The position numbers were made by a program, and so were the translations under genes. The notes under the pieces were generated by a model, which made no database searches, was not told the DNA's origin, and saw nothing but the letters and a program-made list of their open reading frames with translations. From NCBI RefSeq assembly GCF_021648885.1, contig NZ_JAKJHZ010000014.1:1-41964 (forward strand): DNA of 41,964 nt. The letters are read 5' to 3'. Origin of the DNA: Nocardioides potassii. Its GTDB lineage: Bacteria > Actinomycetota > Actinomycetes > Propionibacteriales > Nocardioidaceae. This document shows, piece after piece, positions 16,014-24,011 of the stretch. Position 1 is the stretch's first letter. Each line of letters starts with the position of its first letter.

Positions 16014-16042
16014 CGTAACTCGCACCCGATCTGCTTCGTTCG
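16014..16042 (+). promoter_or_regulatory. Putative sigma-BldN-dependent promoter of rsbN
   Basis: CGTAAC (16014-16019), a 17-bp spacer and CGTTCG (16037-16042) resemble the sigma-BldN consensus as I recall it (CGTAAC, ~16 bp, CGTTGA). The site lies in the 94-bp gap between bldN and rsbN. In Streptomyces rsbN has its own sigma-BldN promoter, giving a negative feedback loop; here this is inferred. Confidence 0.5.
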
Positions 16043-16085
16043 TCTGTGTGGGAGGACCCACCAGCAGCGAGACAGGAAGGACGCG

Positions 16086-17348
16086 ATGACATCCGCGTTC
16101 TCGGCACGACGCCGTGCCGACGAGTTCGAGGCCCTCCTCGACCGGGGCCCCGGGGCTCACCTCACCGACCGCGAGGCCGCTCGGTTCGCCGAGCTCGTCG
16201 CCGTGGTCTCCGAGCTGCGGGCGATGCCCGAGGTCGAGCCCCGCGCCGAGTTCGTCGGCTCGCTGCGCGAGCGACTGATGGCCGAGGCCGACACCGTGCT
16301 GGTCCGCCAGCCGCCCGCCCCGCAGCGCCTGCAGATGCCGTCGAGCACGCGTCCGCGCCAGCGCCGCGTGGCCACCCTCCTCGGCGGTGCCGCCCTCGTC
16401 GGTGCCACCGCGACGATGGCCGTGGCCGCCCAGACGTCGCTGCCGGGAGAGTCGCTCTACGGCGTCAAGCGCGGCATCGAGTCCGCCCAGGTCCGCCTCG
16501 CCGGCGACGACTCCGCACGTGGCCGCGCCCTCCTGGCGCAGGCCGAGACCCGCCTCACCGAGCTCGAGGAGCTCGCCGCCGGCACCGGTGGCGCCGAGCA
16601 GCTGATCCCCGACACCCTCGACACCTTCACCGAGCAGTCGGGCGAGGGCGTCCGCAGCCTGCTGACCGCCTACGGCTCGGGCGGCTCCGACGAGGACGTC
16701 GAGGTGGCGCGTGCCTTCACCTCGAGCAGCATGGACCGCCTCGACGCCCTGCAGCGCGAGCTGCCGGCGAGCGCGAGCGACGAGCTGCTGGCGGCCGGCC
16801 GCACCCTCACCGACCTCGACACCGAGATCAGCACGGCGTGCGGCCTGTGCGACGGCGCCCTCACCACGACGCCCGACTTCCTGCTGACCAACGCGGCGGT
16901 CGACCTGGTGCAGGGCCTCGACACCGACGAGGTCACCCTCGAGACCGCCGCACTGCCGATCCCCGGCCAGGACGTCTCCGGCATCACGGTCCCCAAGGCG
17001 CTCCAGACGCCCGGCGGGCTCCTGCCGTCGCCGACGTCGACGCCCACCGACGGGCTCCCGACGACCTCTCCCACGACGCTCCTGCCCGGCACGCCGACGC
17101 CGACGGCCACCCCGACGCCCACCCGGGCACCCGACCCGACGAAGCCGGTCAAGGACGTCACCACCACCGTCACCGACACGACCGGCAACCTCACCAACCA
17201 GCTCGACGGGTTGACCGGCGGGGCCCTCGGCGGGCTGACGAGCGGCGTGGACGACGCGACCGGCGGCCTGATCGGCGAGGTCACCGGGACGCTCGACGGC
17301 GCCACCAGCGGGCTGCTCGGCAACGCGACCGGCGGCCTGCTCCACTGA
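16086..17348 (+). CDS. rsbN: RsbN-like membrane anti-sigma factor with extracytoplasmic DUF5667-type domain
   Basis: This 420-residue protein has an N-terminal cytoplasmic part (residues 1-~93) that begins SAFSARRRADEFEALLDRG and contains helices such as RFAELVAVVSELRAM and FVGSLRERLMAEADTV. The sigma-binding helices are expected there. A single membrane helix follows (~95-117, VATLLGGAALVGATATMAVAA), then an extracytoplasmic domain (SLYGVKRGIESAQVRLAGDD, ARGRALLAQAETRLTELEEL) of DUF5667 type. A Pro/Thr-rich stretch and a Gly-rich tail end the protein. Its position after bldN and this topology match RsbN of Streptomyces, which forms a distinct class of anti-sigma. AGGAAGG precedes the ATG. 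Sigma binding is inferred from synteny and architecture. Confidence 0.75.
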   Translation: MTSAFSARRRADEFEALLDRGPGAHLTDREAARFAELVAVVSELRAMPEVEPRAEFVGSLRERLMAEADTVLVRQPPAPQRLQMPSSTRPRQRRVATLLGGAALVGATATMAVAAQTSLPGESLYGVKRGIESAQVRLAGDDSARGRALLAQAETRLTELEELAAGTGGAEQLIPDTLDTFTEQSGEGVRSLLTAYGSGGSDEDVEVARAFTSSSMDRLDALQRELPASASDELLAAGRTLTDLDTEISTACGLCDGALTTTPDFLLTNAAVDLVQGLDTDEVTLETAALPIPGQDVSGITVPKALQTPGGLLPSPTSTPTDGLPTTSPTTLLPGTPTPTATPTPTRAPDPTKPVKDVTTTVTDTTGNLTNQLDGLTGGALGGLTSGVDDATGGLIGEVTGTLDGATSGLLGNATGGLLH

Positions 17349-17381
17349 CCTGCCGCCGCCACGAGCGGCCACGCCGCGGGC

Positions 17382-18557
17382 CTAGCTGAAGACGCCGCCG
17401 CGATCGCGGAGCAGGTCGAACAGCGTGTGCTGGATGGTCTCGCGCACCTGGTCGGTGACGTTGAAGATGAGCATCGGGTCCTCGGCCTCGCCGGCGTCGT
17501 AGGCGTCGGTCCGGATCGGCTCACCGAACTCCAGGATCCACTTCGACGGCAGTGGCACCATCCCGAGGGGGCCCAGCCACGGGAAGAACGGCGTGATCGG
17601 GATGTAGGGCACGCCCAGCAGCCGGGCGAGCGACGGCATGTTGCCGACGAGCGGGTAGATCTCCTCGGCGCCGACGACGGAGAGCGGGATGATGGGTACG
17701 CCCGTGCGCAGCGCGGCGGACACGAAGCCGCCGCGGCCGAAGCGCTGCAGCTTGTAGCGCTCGCTGAACGGCTTGCCGATGCCCTTGAAGCCCTCCGGCC
17801 ACACCCCCACGAGCTCCCCGCCGGACAGCAGCCGCTCGGCGTCCTCGACGCACGCCAGGGTCGCGCCGCCCTTGCGGGCCAGGGAGCTGACGACGGGCAT
17901 CTGGAAGACGAGGTCCGCGCCGAGCGGGCGCAGGAAGCGGTGCGCGTGGTCGTGGACGGCGAGCATCGTCATCAGACCGTCGAGCGGGATCGTGCCGGAG
18001 TGGTTGGAGACGACGAGCGCCCCGCCCTCGGCCGGGATGTTCTCCAGCCCGCGGACCTCGAGGCGGAACCACTTCTCCGCGATCGGGCGCAGGGCCGCCA
18101 TGAAGAACCGCTCGGTGAGCTCGCGGTCGAAGCCGTAGTCGTCGACCTCGTAGTCGCCCTCCAGCCGGCGGCGGGCGAAAGCCATCAGCTCGGCGGCGCG
18201 TCGCTCCCAGTCGTCGCCGAAGATCTCCTCGGCCGCCCCCTGCAGCGCCGCCAACCAGTCCCCGACAGGGATGCCGGCGGTGGGCGCTCCGGTCGAGGTG
18301 GGCGCTGCCGCCGGACCAGATGTCTCGGTGGTCGACTCGTCGACACGCGCGCGGGCCGCCGGGCTCGGCTCGGCCGGCTTCGACGGCTTCTTCCGGGGCC
18401 TCTTCGGCGCGGGCGTGGGAGCCGGCTTGCGAGCGGCGGACAGGTTGCGCGCGGCGGACGACGGGCGGGCGCTGCCCGTCCCGCGACCGGGACGGCCGCC
18501 GGTGCCGATGGGGATGACCACGGCGTCCTCCTGCGACGAGCGGGCTTCGTCAGGCAC
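17382..18557 (-). CDS. Lysophospholipid acyltransferase family protein with disordered N-terminus
   Basis: The 391-residue protein has ~110 N-terminal residues that are low-complexity, Pro/Lys/Ala-rich (APTPAPKRPRKKPSKPAEP) and probably disordered. The acyltransferase domain follows: VVSNHSGTIPLDGLMTMLAV holds the catalytic histidine and aspartate (HX6D spacing), and LVGVWPEGFKGIGKPF is the EG-containing motif. The enzyme probably acylates a lysophospholipid or similar acceptor at the membrane. I chose the GTG at 18557 because GGAAGGAG precedes it and it overlaps the SDR stop by 8 nt. A homologous gene pair is found in mycobacteria (Rv0501-Rv0502, from memory). Substrate unknown. Confidence 0.85.
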   Translation of the reverse strand: MPDEARSSQEDAVVIPIGTGGRPGRGTGSARPSSAARNLSAARKPAPTPAPKRPRKKPSKPAEPSPAARARVDESTTETSGPAAAPTSTGAPTAGIPVGDWLAALQGAAEEIFGDDWERRAAELMAFARRRLEGDYEVDDYGFDRELTERFFMAALRPIAEKWFRLEVRGLENIPAEGGALVVSNHSGTIPLDGLMTMLAVHDHAHRFLRPLGADLVFQMPVVSSLARKGGATLACVEDAERLLSGGELVGVWPEGFKGIGKPFSERYKLQRFGRGGFVSAALRTGVPIIPLSVVGAEEIYPLVGNMPSLARLLGVPYIPITPFFPWLGPLGMVPLPSKWILEFGEPIRTDAYDAGEAEDPMLIFNVTDQVRETIQHTLFDLLRDRGGVFS

Positions 18558-19545
18558 GGACGACTCCTTCCCGGACGCGCTCGGGAGCGTGGGCGTCGGC
18601 CCGGACCGAGCGGCAGAAGTCGGCGAACGCCTCGGCGGTCGTGTACGACGGCTCGAACCCGAGCTGGGTGCGCATCCGGGTCGTGTCCACACCCCGACCG
18701 TAGGTCAGGAACCCGAGCTGCTCGGGCGAGAAGTCCGACAGCCGGGCCTGTCGCATGGTCGCACCGAGCCGGCCGACCGCGAACCGGGGCATCGCGACCG
18801 TCGGCGTGCCGAGACGTCGTACGGCCTGGGCGAGGGTGAGCAGCCCGTCGCCGGCGACGTTGAAGGTGCCGGGGACGGCGCGGGTGGCCGCATGGGTCAG
18901 CACCCGCATCAGGTCGTCCTCGTGGAGGAACTGCAGGCGCGGGTCGAAGCCGAGCACGCGGGGGATGACAGGGAGCCGGAAGTAGTTGCTCAGCGGGCTC
19001 GACACGTGGGGACCGATCACGTTGGCCGCGCGGATCATCGTCACGTCGACGTCGGGGCGGCGGCGCGCGAACCCGCGCACGTAGCCCTCGATCTCGTAGA
19101 CGTCCTTGGCGTAGCCGGAGGAGGGCAGGCGCTTGGGGCCCATGTCCTCGGTGAACATCGCGGGGTCGCGCGGGCTCGAGCCGTAGACGGTGGTGGTCGA
19201 CTTCACCACGAGGCGGTCGACGGTCGTCGACTTCTGGCACGCAGCGAGCAGCTGCATGGAGCCGATGACGTTGAGCTCCTTCATCGTCCCTCGACCGCCG
19301 GCAGAGCCGGGGGTCGCGATCACGCTCATGTGGACGACGGTGTCGACGTCCTCCTTGGCGATGACCTTGGCGATGACGGGGTTGCGGATGTCGGCGCGCA
19401 CGAACGACACGTCGCCGATGTCTCCCCGTGGGGGTACGACGTCGACGCCGATGACGCGGTCGATGGACGGGTCGCCGGCCGCGGCGCGCGCGAAGCGTCG
19501 GCCGATGTCCCGGGAGATCCCGGTGACCAGCACGACCCGTCCCAT
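18550..19545 (-). CDS. NAD-dependent epimerase/dehydratase family protein (extended SDR)
   Basis: This 331-residue Rossmann protein opens VVLVTGISRDIGRRFARAAA, an NAD(P)-binding glycine motif. It contains RLVVKSTTTVYGSSPRDPAM and SSGYAKDVYEIEGYVRGFAR. The usual catalytic YxxxK is not present as such; tyrosine and lysine are separated by only one residue (YAK), so the chemistry may differ from GalE. The mycobacterial counterpart is labelled galE2 only by similarity. No substrate can be assigned. The gene lies 13 nt after the bS22 gene and overlaps the acyltransferase, and this order is conserved among actinobacteria. Confidence 0.83.
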   Translation of the reverse strand: MGRVVLVTGISRDIGRRFARAAAGDPSIDRVIGVDVVPPRGDIGDVSFVRADIRNPVIAKVIAKEDVDTVVHMSVIATPGSAGGRGTMKELNVIGSMQLLAACQKSTTVDRLVVKSTTTVYGSSPRDPAMFTEDMGPKRLPSSGYAKDVYEIEGYVRGFARRRPDVDVTMIRAANVIGPHVSSPLSNYFRLPVIPRVLGFDPRLQFLHEDDLMRVLTHAATRAVPGTFNVAGDGLLTLAQAVRRLGTPTVAMPRFAVGRLGATMRQARLSDFSPEQLGFLTYGRGVDTTRMRTQLGFEPSYTTAEAFADFCRSVRADAHAPERVREGVVRA

Positions 19546-19558
19546 GGCGCCGGGTGTG

Positions 19559-19660
19559 TTACTTGCCGAGCTTGCGGCGCTGGACGCGCGTCTTCTTGAG
19601 GAGCTTGCGGTGCTTCTTCTTCGCCATGCGCTTGCGCCGCTTCTTGATGACAGAACCCAC
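19559..19660 (-). CDS. Small ribosomal protein bS22 (AURKAIP1/COX24 domain)
   Basis: This 33-residue, extremely basic protein starts with GTG (19660) and reads MGSVIKKRRKRMAKKKHRKL before ending in RVQRRKLGK. It is nearly identical to the mycobacterial bS22 protein found near the decoding centre of the 30S subunit, as I remember it, and it carries the AURKAIP1/COX24 signature. GGAAGG lies 10 nt upstream. The gene sits between an HTH gene and an SDR gene, exactly as in mycobacteria (Rv0500A, Rv0500B, Rv0501). It is too short for many gene finders. Confidence 0.93.
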   Translation of the reverse strand: MGSVIKKRRKRMAKKKHRKLLKKTRVQRRKLGK

Positions 19661-19680
19661 GTGGATCAGACCTTCCTTTT

Positions 19681-19700
19681 CGGCCGACGCTCGTCGGCCG
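19681..19700. promoter_or_regulatory. Perfect 8-bp hairpin just upstream of bS22 gene
   Basis: CGGCCGAC and GTCGGCCG flank a 4-nt loop. On the minus strand the hairpin is followed by AAAAGGAAGG, the bS22 ribosome binding site, not by a T tract. It is therefore a 5' leader structure or a weak attenuator rather than a standard terminator. Confidence 0.5.
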
Positions 19701-19768
19701 GACCCCGACACCCTACTTGGCGGTGGGGCGAGGGGTGGAATCGGTCAGGTCAGGTGGGACTGCGGGCG

Positions 19769-19975
19769 TCAGCCGGCGTTGTAGAAGCTCTTGCGCAGGT
19801 ACTCGTTGACGTCGTCCTCGGTGACCCGGAACGAGCGGCCGACCCGCACGGCGGGCAGCTCGCCGCCGTGGACGAGGCGGTAGACGGTCATCTTGGAGAC
19901 GCGCATCTTCGCGGCGACCTCGGCGATGGTGAGGAACCGGGCCTCTGACATGTCTGCAGGGGTGTTCTCGACCAT
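19769..19975 (-). CDS. Helix-turn-helix excisionase-family DNA-binding protein (BdtA-like)
   Basis: This 68-residue protein is essentially one MerR/excisionase-type winged helix: FLTIAEVAAKMRVSKMTVYR is the HTH, ELPAVRVGRSFRVTEDDVNE the wing and following helix, and the C-terminus is LRKSFYNAG. The ATG at 19975 has AAGGA upstream at long spacing; a second in-frame ATG at 19951 has none. The Streptomyces counterpart (SCO3328) is named BdtA as a BldD target, from memory, and the mycobacterial one is Rv0500A. The target genes are unknown. A TAATCT -10-like box lies at 20050-20055 on the minus strand. Confidence 0.86.
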   Translation of the reverse strand: MVENTPADMSEARFLTIAEVAAKMRVSKMTVYRLVHGGELPAVRVGRSFRVTEDDVNEYLRKSFYNAG

Positions 19976-20154
19976 GGGTGTGCACCGATCCTTCTTCGCG
20001 GGACGGCGCCGGCTTCCCCACCGGCGTCACAGGCGTGCCGCTCCGACTGAGATTAGGGGGAGCGTGACGCGTGGGGAAGAGGAATGCCAAAGAAACTTGT
20101 GGGACTCGCGGCGTGTCTACTTGAAGTTTTACCGAACCCGACCGTGGTCCGTGC

Positions 20155-21336
20155 TCACGGCAGCGGGTCGAGCCCGTGGAGGGGGAAGACCTCGGTGCGG
20201 GTCGCGTTGATCGCGCGGTCGAGCCAGGAGTCCGGGTCGTAGCCGTCCGCCCAGTCGCGGAAGGCCGGCGTCCGGCCGTCGGTCATCCGGTGCGGGGCCG
20301 TCGCCCCCAGCACCTGCTCGACGTGCGCCCGCCACTGCGGCGGCGTGGGTGTCGCGGGGTCGATCGGCTGGCCGGACGCGATGGCGAGGAGGTGCGCCCA
20401 GGCCCGCGGGACGACGTCGACCACCGAGTAGCCACCACCACCGGTGACCACCCACCTCCCGCCCGCGACCTCGTGGGCGAGGTCGTGGAGGGCGAGGTAG
20501 GCCGCGCGCTGGCCGTCGACGCTCAGCATCATGTGGGCGAGCGGGTCGTCCATGTGGGAGTCGCAGCCGTGCTGGGTGACGAGCACGTCGGGCGCGAACT
20601 CCCGCAGCAGCGGCGGTACGACGGCGTGGAACGCACGCAGCCAACCGGCGTCGGAGGTGCCGGGCGGGAGCGCGACATTGACCGCCGTACCCTCTGCGCC
20701 GTCGCCTCCGGTGTCGGTCGGGAAGCCGGTGCCCGGGAAGAGCATCTGGCCGGTCTCGTGCAGCGAGATCGTCAGCACGCGCGGGTCGTCCCAGAAGATC
20801 GCCTCGACGCCGTCGCCGTGGTGGACGTCGACGTCGACGTAGGCCACGCGCTCGGCACCGTCGGCGAGCAGCTGCTTGATGCCGACCGCGACGTCGTTGT
20901 AGATGCAGAACCCGCTCGCCCGGTCGGGCATCGCGTGGTGGAGGCCGCCGGCGATGTTGACCGAGTGCAGCGACTCCCCGCTCCAGACCTGGCGGACGGC
21001 CTCGAGACTGGCGCCGACCACGTGCGCGCTCGCGATGTGCATGTCCTTGAAGACGGGGTCGTCGTCGGTGCCCAGCCCGTGCTCGGGCGACTCCTGGCCC
21101 GGCTCCGTGCCGCAGCGGGTGACCGCGTCGAGCAGGGCCTGGTCGTGCACGGTGAGGATCTGCTCGTCCGTGGCCATCGGCGCATCGACCCGCTTGATGC
21201 CGGCGAGCACCCCGAGCTCCTCGGCCAGACGCATCGTCAGGTCGACGCGGACCGGCGACATCGGGTGGGCGGGCCCGAAGTTGTAGTCGGTGAGCGTCGG
21301 GTCGAACACGAACGACGTGGGCCCGGCGCACTCCAT
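20155..21336 (-). CDS. acuC: Acetoin utilization protein AcuC (class I histone-deacetylase-like)
   Basis: This 393-residue zinc hydrolase of the arginase/deacetylase superfamily shows NFGPAHPMSPVRVDLTMRL, GGLHHAMPDRASGFCIYND, the metal and catalytic site VDVDVHHGDGVEAIFW, and QHGCDSHMDDPLAHM. In other bacteria AcuC deacetylates acetyl-CoA synthetase and so activates it; that role is inferred here. The start at 21336 has no Shine-Dalgarno sequence, but TAACGT (21344-21349) ends 7 nt before the ATG, indicating a leaderless transcript. The bases of that -10 include the stop codon of the upstream DinB-like gene. Confidence 0.91.
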   Translation of the reverse strand: MECAGPTSFVFDPTLTDYNFGPAHPMSPVRVDLTMRLAEELGVLAGIKRVDAPMATDEQILTVHDQALLDAVTRCGTEPGQESPEHGLGTDDDPVFKDMHIASAHVVGASLEAVRQVWSGESLHSVNIAGGLHHAMPDRASGFCIYNDVAVGIKQLLADGAERVAYVDVDVHHGDGVEAIFWDDPRVLTISLHETGQMLFPGTGFPTDTGGDGAEGTAVNVALPPGTSDAGWLRAFHAVVPPLLREFAPDVLVTQHGCDSHMDDPLAHMMLSVDGQRAAYLALHDLAHEVAGGRWVVTGGGGYSVVDVVPRAWAHLLAIASGQPIDPATPTPPQWRAHVEQVLGATAPHRMTDGRTPAFRDWADGYDPDSWLDRAINATRTEVFPLHGLDPLP

Positions 21337-21343
21337 GTGGCGG

Positions 21344-21349
21344 ACGTTA
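21344..21349 (-). promoter_or_regulatory. Putative -10 (TAACGT) of leaderless acuC, overlapping the dinB-like stop
   Basis: TAACGT on the minus strand fits TANNNT and ends 7 nt before the acuC ATG. Its first three bases are the TAA stop codon of the preceding gene. Confidence 0.45.
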
Positions 21350-22081
21350 CCCCGTGCCGGGCAGACCGCTCGCGCCTGTCTCGACGAGGTCGAGGTCGCG
21401 CACGCAGAACCCGTGGTGCTCGTGCTCCTCGGTGAGCACCGTGCGCAGGCACTGCGCCACCGAGCGACCGCGGGCGTAGGTCGGCCAGCGGTCGTCGTCC
21501 GGGACGGGAGCCGGCGCCGCGAGCTGCTCGGCGGTGGCGGTGTCGAGCCAACCCTCGAGCTCGGTCACCTGCTGGTCCCGGACCTCCACCACCTCCTCGA
21601 GCGTCGGGTCGGCCGACGGGTCGAGGCCCTGCGCCTCGCGGTCGGGCACTCCCTCGATGCCGAGGCCCATCGGGGTGAAGAGCTCGGACGAGCCCAGGCA
21701 GCACCGCCGGAACCACGAGTCGTGGACGAACACGAGGTGCCGCAGCGTCTGCTCCGCCGACCACTCGCCGCCGACGCTCACGTGCTCGAGGCCGGGCGTC
21801 CGGCGGATCCTTGCCACGGTCGCCGCCCAGTCCGCGCGCAGCTGACGCGCCGCACGGCGCAGGTCATCGGGGTCGTCGGACCGGATGAGCGGCCGGACGG
21901 GGTGGCGTCGGTCCAGCTCCTCCTCGACGTACGCCGTCACGTCGACGCCGTTGACGACGAGGTGGGTCACCAGCCCGTCGATCACCGCGTCCTGCATGAC
22001 CACGCCGACCAGGCGGGCGTTGCTCAGGTCGCACTCGCGGAACTCCGCGCCCGACAGGTCCTCGTCCAGGAAGCGCCTCAT
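21347..22081 (-). CDS. DinB-like (DUF664) protein with pentapeptide-like N-terminus
   Basis: From the ATG at 22081 this is a 244-residue protein. The first ~50 residues include FLDEDLSGAEFRECDLSNAR, which resembles one or two coils of a pentapeptide repeat. The rest is a DinB-type four-helix bundle with candidate metal histidines: GEWSAEQTLRHLVFVHDSWF and VLTEEHEHHGFCVRDLDLVE. DinB-like proteins include thiol-dependent transferases using mycothiol or bacillithiol, but the reaction here cannot be assigned. TAGCCT (22089-22094) ends 7 nt before the ATG, supporting this start over the in-frame start at 22105. Confidence 0.78.
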   Translation of the reverse strand: MRRFLDEDLSGAEFRECDLSNARLVGVVMQDAVIDGLVTHLVVNGVDVTAYVEEELDRRHPVRPLIRSDDPDDLRRAARQLRADWAATVARIRRTPGLEHVSVGGEWSAEQTLRHLVFVHDSWFRRCCLGSSELFTPMGLGIEGVPDREAQGLDPSADPTLEEVVEVRDQQVTELEGWLDTATAEQLAAPAPVPDDDRWPTYARGRSVAQCLRTVLTEEHEHHGFCVRDLDLVETGASGLPGTG

Positions 22082-22118
22082 GCCCCCGAGGCTAGGACCG
22101 ACCACGGACAGCGGAGGC

Positions 22119-22919
22119 TCAGGAACCCTCGGCCAGCTCGCGCGAGCGGTTGCGGGCGGCCTCCATGGCGGCGAGGAACGCGGCGCGGACCCGGTGCACC
22201 TCGAGCTCGCGCAGCGCGGACGCGGTCGTGCCGCTGGGTGAGGTGACCTGCTCGCGCAGGACGACGGGGTGGGTGCCGGTCTCGCGCAGCATCGCGGCCG
22301 AGCCCACGAGGGTCTGCACGACGAGGTCGGTCGCGGTGGACCGCGGCAGGCCGAGGTGCACGCCCGCCTCGATCATCGACTCGACCACGAAGAAGATGTA
22401 GGCCGGGCCGGAGCCGGAGATGGCGGTGACCGCGTCCATCTGCTTCTCGGGGATCCGCAGCACCTTGCCCGTCGACGCCATCAGCGACTCGACCTCGGCG
22501 AGGTGCGACTCGTCGCAGTGGGAGCCGGGCGAGATCGCCGCCATGCCCTCGTCGACGAGCGCGGGCGTGTTGGGCATGACGCGTACGACGGCGACGCCGT
22601 CCGGCACGCGCGACTCGATGAACGACGTCGTGATGCCGGCGGCGAGCGACACGACGAGCTGGCCGGCGCGCAGCTCGGGGGCGATCTCCTCGAGCACGTC
22701 GCCCATGTCCTGCGGCTTGACGACCAGGGCCACGGTGTCGGCCTTGGCGGCGGCCTCGCGGTTGGAGACGACGGCGACGCCGTACCTCTCCTCGAGCTCG
22801 CTGGCGCGCTCGGCGCGCTTCTCGCCGACCATCAGCTGGTCGACGCGTCGCCCGGCGCGGACGAGCCCGGAGAGCAGTGTCTCCCCCATCACGCCGGCGC
22901 CGATGATCGCTGTGCTCAT
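22119..22919 (-). CDS. proC: Pyrroline-5-carboxylate reductase
   Basis: This 266-residue enzyme performs the last step of proline synthesis, NAD(P)H-dependent reduction of pyrroline-5-carboxylate. It has the N-terminal Rossmann motif AIIGAGVMGETLLSGLVRAG, VVRVMPNTPALVDEGM, and the family signature AISGSGPAYIFFVVESMIEAG followed by TSPSGTTASALREL. I chose the ATG at 22919: TAGATT (22927-22932) ends 7 nt upstream, which fits a leaderless message. The alternative TTG at 22928 would lie inside that element. The gene lies next to proline dehydrogenase, so synthesis and breakdown genes are neighbours but appear to have separate promoters. Confidence 0.95.
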   Translation of the reverse strand: MSTAIIGAGVMGETLLSGLVRAGRRVDQLMVGEKRAERASELEERYGVAVVSNREAAAKADTVALVVKPQDMGDVLEEIAPELRAGQLVVSLAAGITTSFIESRVPDGVAVVRVMPNTPALVDEGMAAISPGSHCDESHLAEVESLMASTGKVLRIPEKQMDAVTAISGSGPAYIFFVVESMIEAGVHLGLPRSTATDLVVQTLVGSAAMLRETGTHPVVLREQVTSPSGTTASALRELEVHRVRAAFLAAMEAARNRSRELAEGS

Positions 22920-23041
22920 GGGCGTCAATCTACGACGTCACGGCGATTTCGACGCGCACGTCTCGGCCTCGTTCCTCGCCCGAGGTGCTTGCTCAATCTG
23001 GTCCACGACGCGCCCGCTCCTTCGTCGCGGACGCTGTGGCC

Positions 23042-23977
23042 TCACTTCTTGCTGATCAGCGAGCGGACGAAGAACGCGAGGTTCTGCGGCTTCTCGGCGA
23101 GGCGGCGCATCAGGTAGCCGTACCACTCGGTGCCGTAGGGGATGTAGACGCGCACGGTCTCGCCGGCGGCGGCGAGGCGCTTCTGCTCCTCGGGACGGAT
23201 GCCGTAGAGCATCTGGAACTCGTACGTCCCTGCGCGGCGACCGAAGCGGCTCGCGAGCGAGGAGGCGATCTGGATCATCCGCGGGTCGTGCGTGGCGATC
23301 ATCGGGTAGCCCTGGCCGGCCAGCAGTACCTTGAGGCAGCGGACGTAGGACTTGTCGATCTCGACCTTCTCCTGGAAGGCGACCTCCTCCGGCTCCATGT
23401 AGGCGCCCTTGCAGAGGCGGACGCGCGAGCCCTCGTAGGCCAGCGCGCGGCAGTCGGCCTCGGTGCGGTGCAGCATCGCCTGGAGGACGGCGCCGGTCTC
23501 GGGGAAGTCCTTGCGCAGCTCGCGCAGGATCGAGAGCGTGGAGTCGGTGGTGGTGTGGTCCTCCATGTCGAGGGTCACCGTGGTGCCGGCGTTGCGCGCG
23601 GCGCGACAGATGTCGCGGGCGTTCTCGAGGGCGACCTTGTGGCCGTTGTCGGGGAGGAACTGGCCGATCGCGCTGAGCTTGACCGAGACCTCCGCGTGCG
23701 GGGCGAGGCCTTGGGCGGACAGCTCGGCGAGGACCTCCTTGTAGGCCGCGACGGTCGCGTCGGCCTGGGCAGCGTCGGTGGTGTCCTCGCCGAGGTAGTC
23801 CAGCGTCACCCGCAGTCCGTCGTCGACCAGCGACCGCGTCGCCCGTACGGCGTCCGCGGTGGCCTCGCCGGGGACGTAGGACGTGACGATGCCGCTCGAG
23901 ACGGGCATCGTCGAGACGAGCTTCTTGACCCCCTGGCTCCGGGCGAGGAGGAGGATCGGCTGGCGCAGCAACGACAT
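23042..23977 (-). CDS. Proline dehydrogenase (monofunctional)
   Basis: This 311-residue FAD enzyme oxidises proline to pyrroline-5-carboxylate. The TIM-barrel core is seen in HAEVSVKLSAIGQFLPDNG, TVTLDMEDHTTTDSTLSIL, VRLCKGAYMEPEEVAFQEK and YPMIATHDPRMIQIASSL. The C-terminal substrate-binding stretch EFQMLYGIRPEEQKRLA and RVYIPYGTEWYGYLMRRLAE carries the conserved tyrosine and paired arginines. It lacks the aldehyde dehydrogenase half of PutA, as is usual for Gram-positive bacteria. TAGCCT (23985-23990) lies 7 nt before the ATG at 23977, suggesting a leaderless start. Confidence 0.95.
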   Translation of the reverse strand: MSLLRQPILLLARSQGVKKLVSTMPVSSGIVTSYVPGEATADAVRATRSLVDDGLRVTLDYLGEDTTDAAQADATVAAYKEVLAELSAQGLAPHAEVSVKLSAIGQFLPDNGHKVALENARDICRAARNAGTTVTLDMEDHTTTDSTLSILRELRKDFPETGAVLQAMLHRTEADCRALAYEGSRVRLCKGAYMEPEEVAFQEKVEIDKSYVRCLKVLLAGQGYPMIATHDPRMIQIASSLASRFGRRAGTYEFQMLYGIRPEEQKRLAAAGETVRVYIPYGTEWYGYLMRRLAEKPQNLAFFVRSLISKK

Positions 23978-24011
23978 GCTGCGAAGGCTACGCCCGCCTC
24001 CTCTCCCGACA

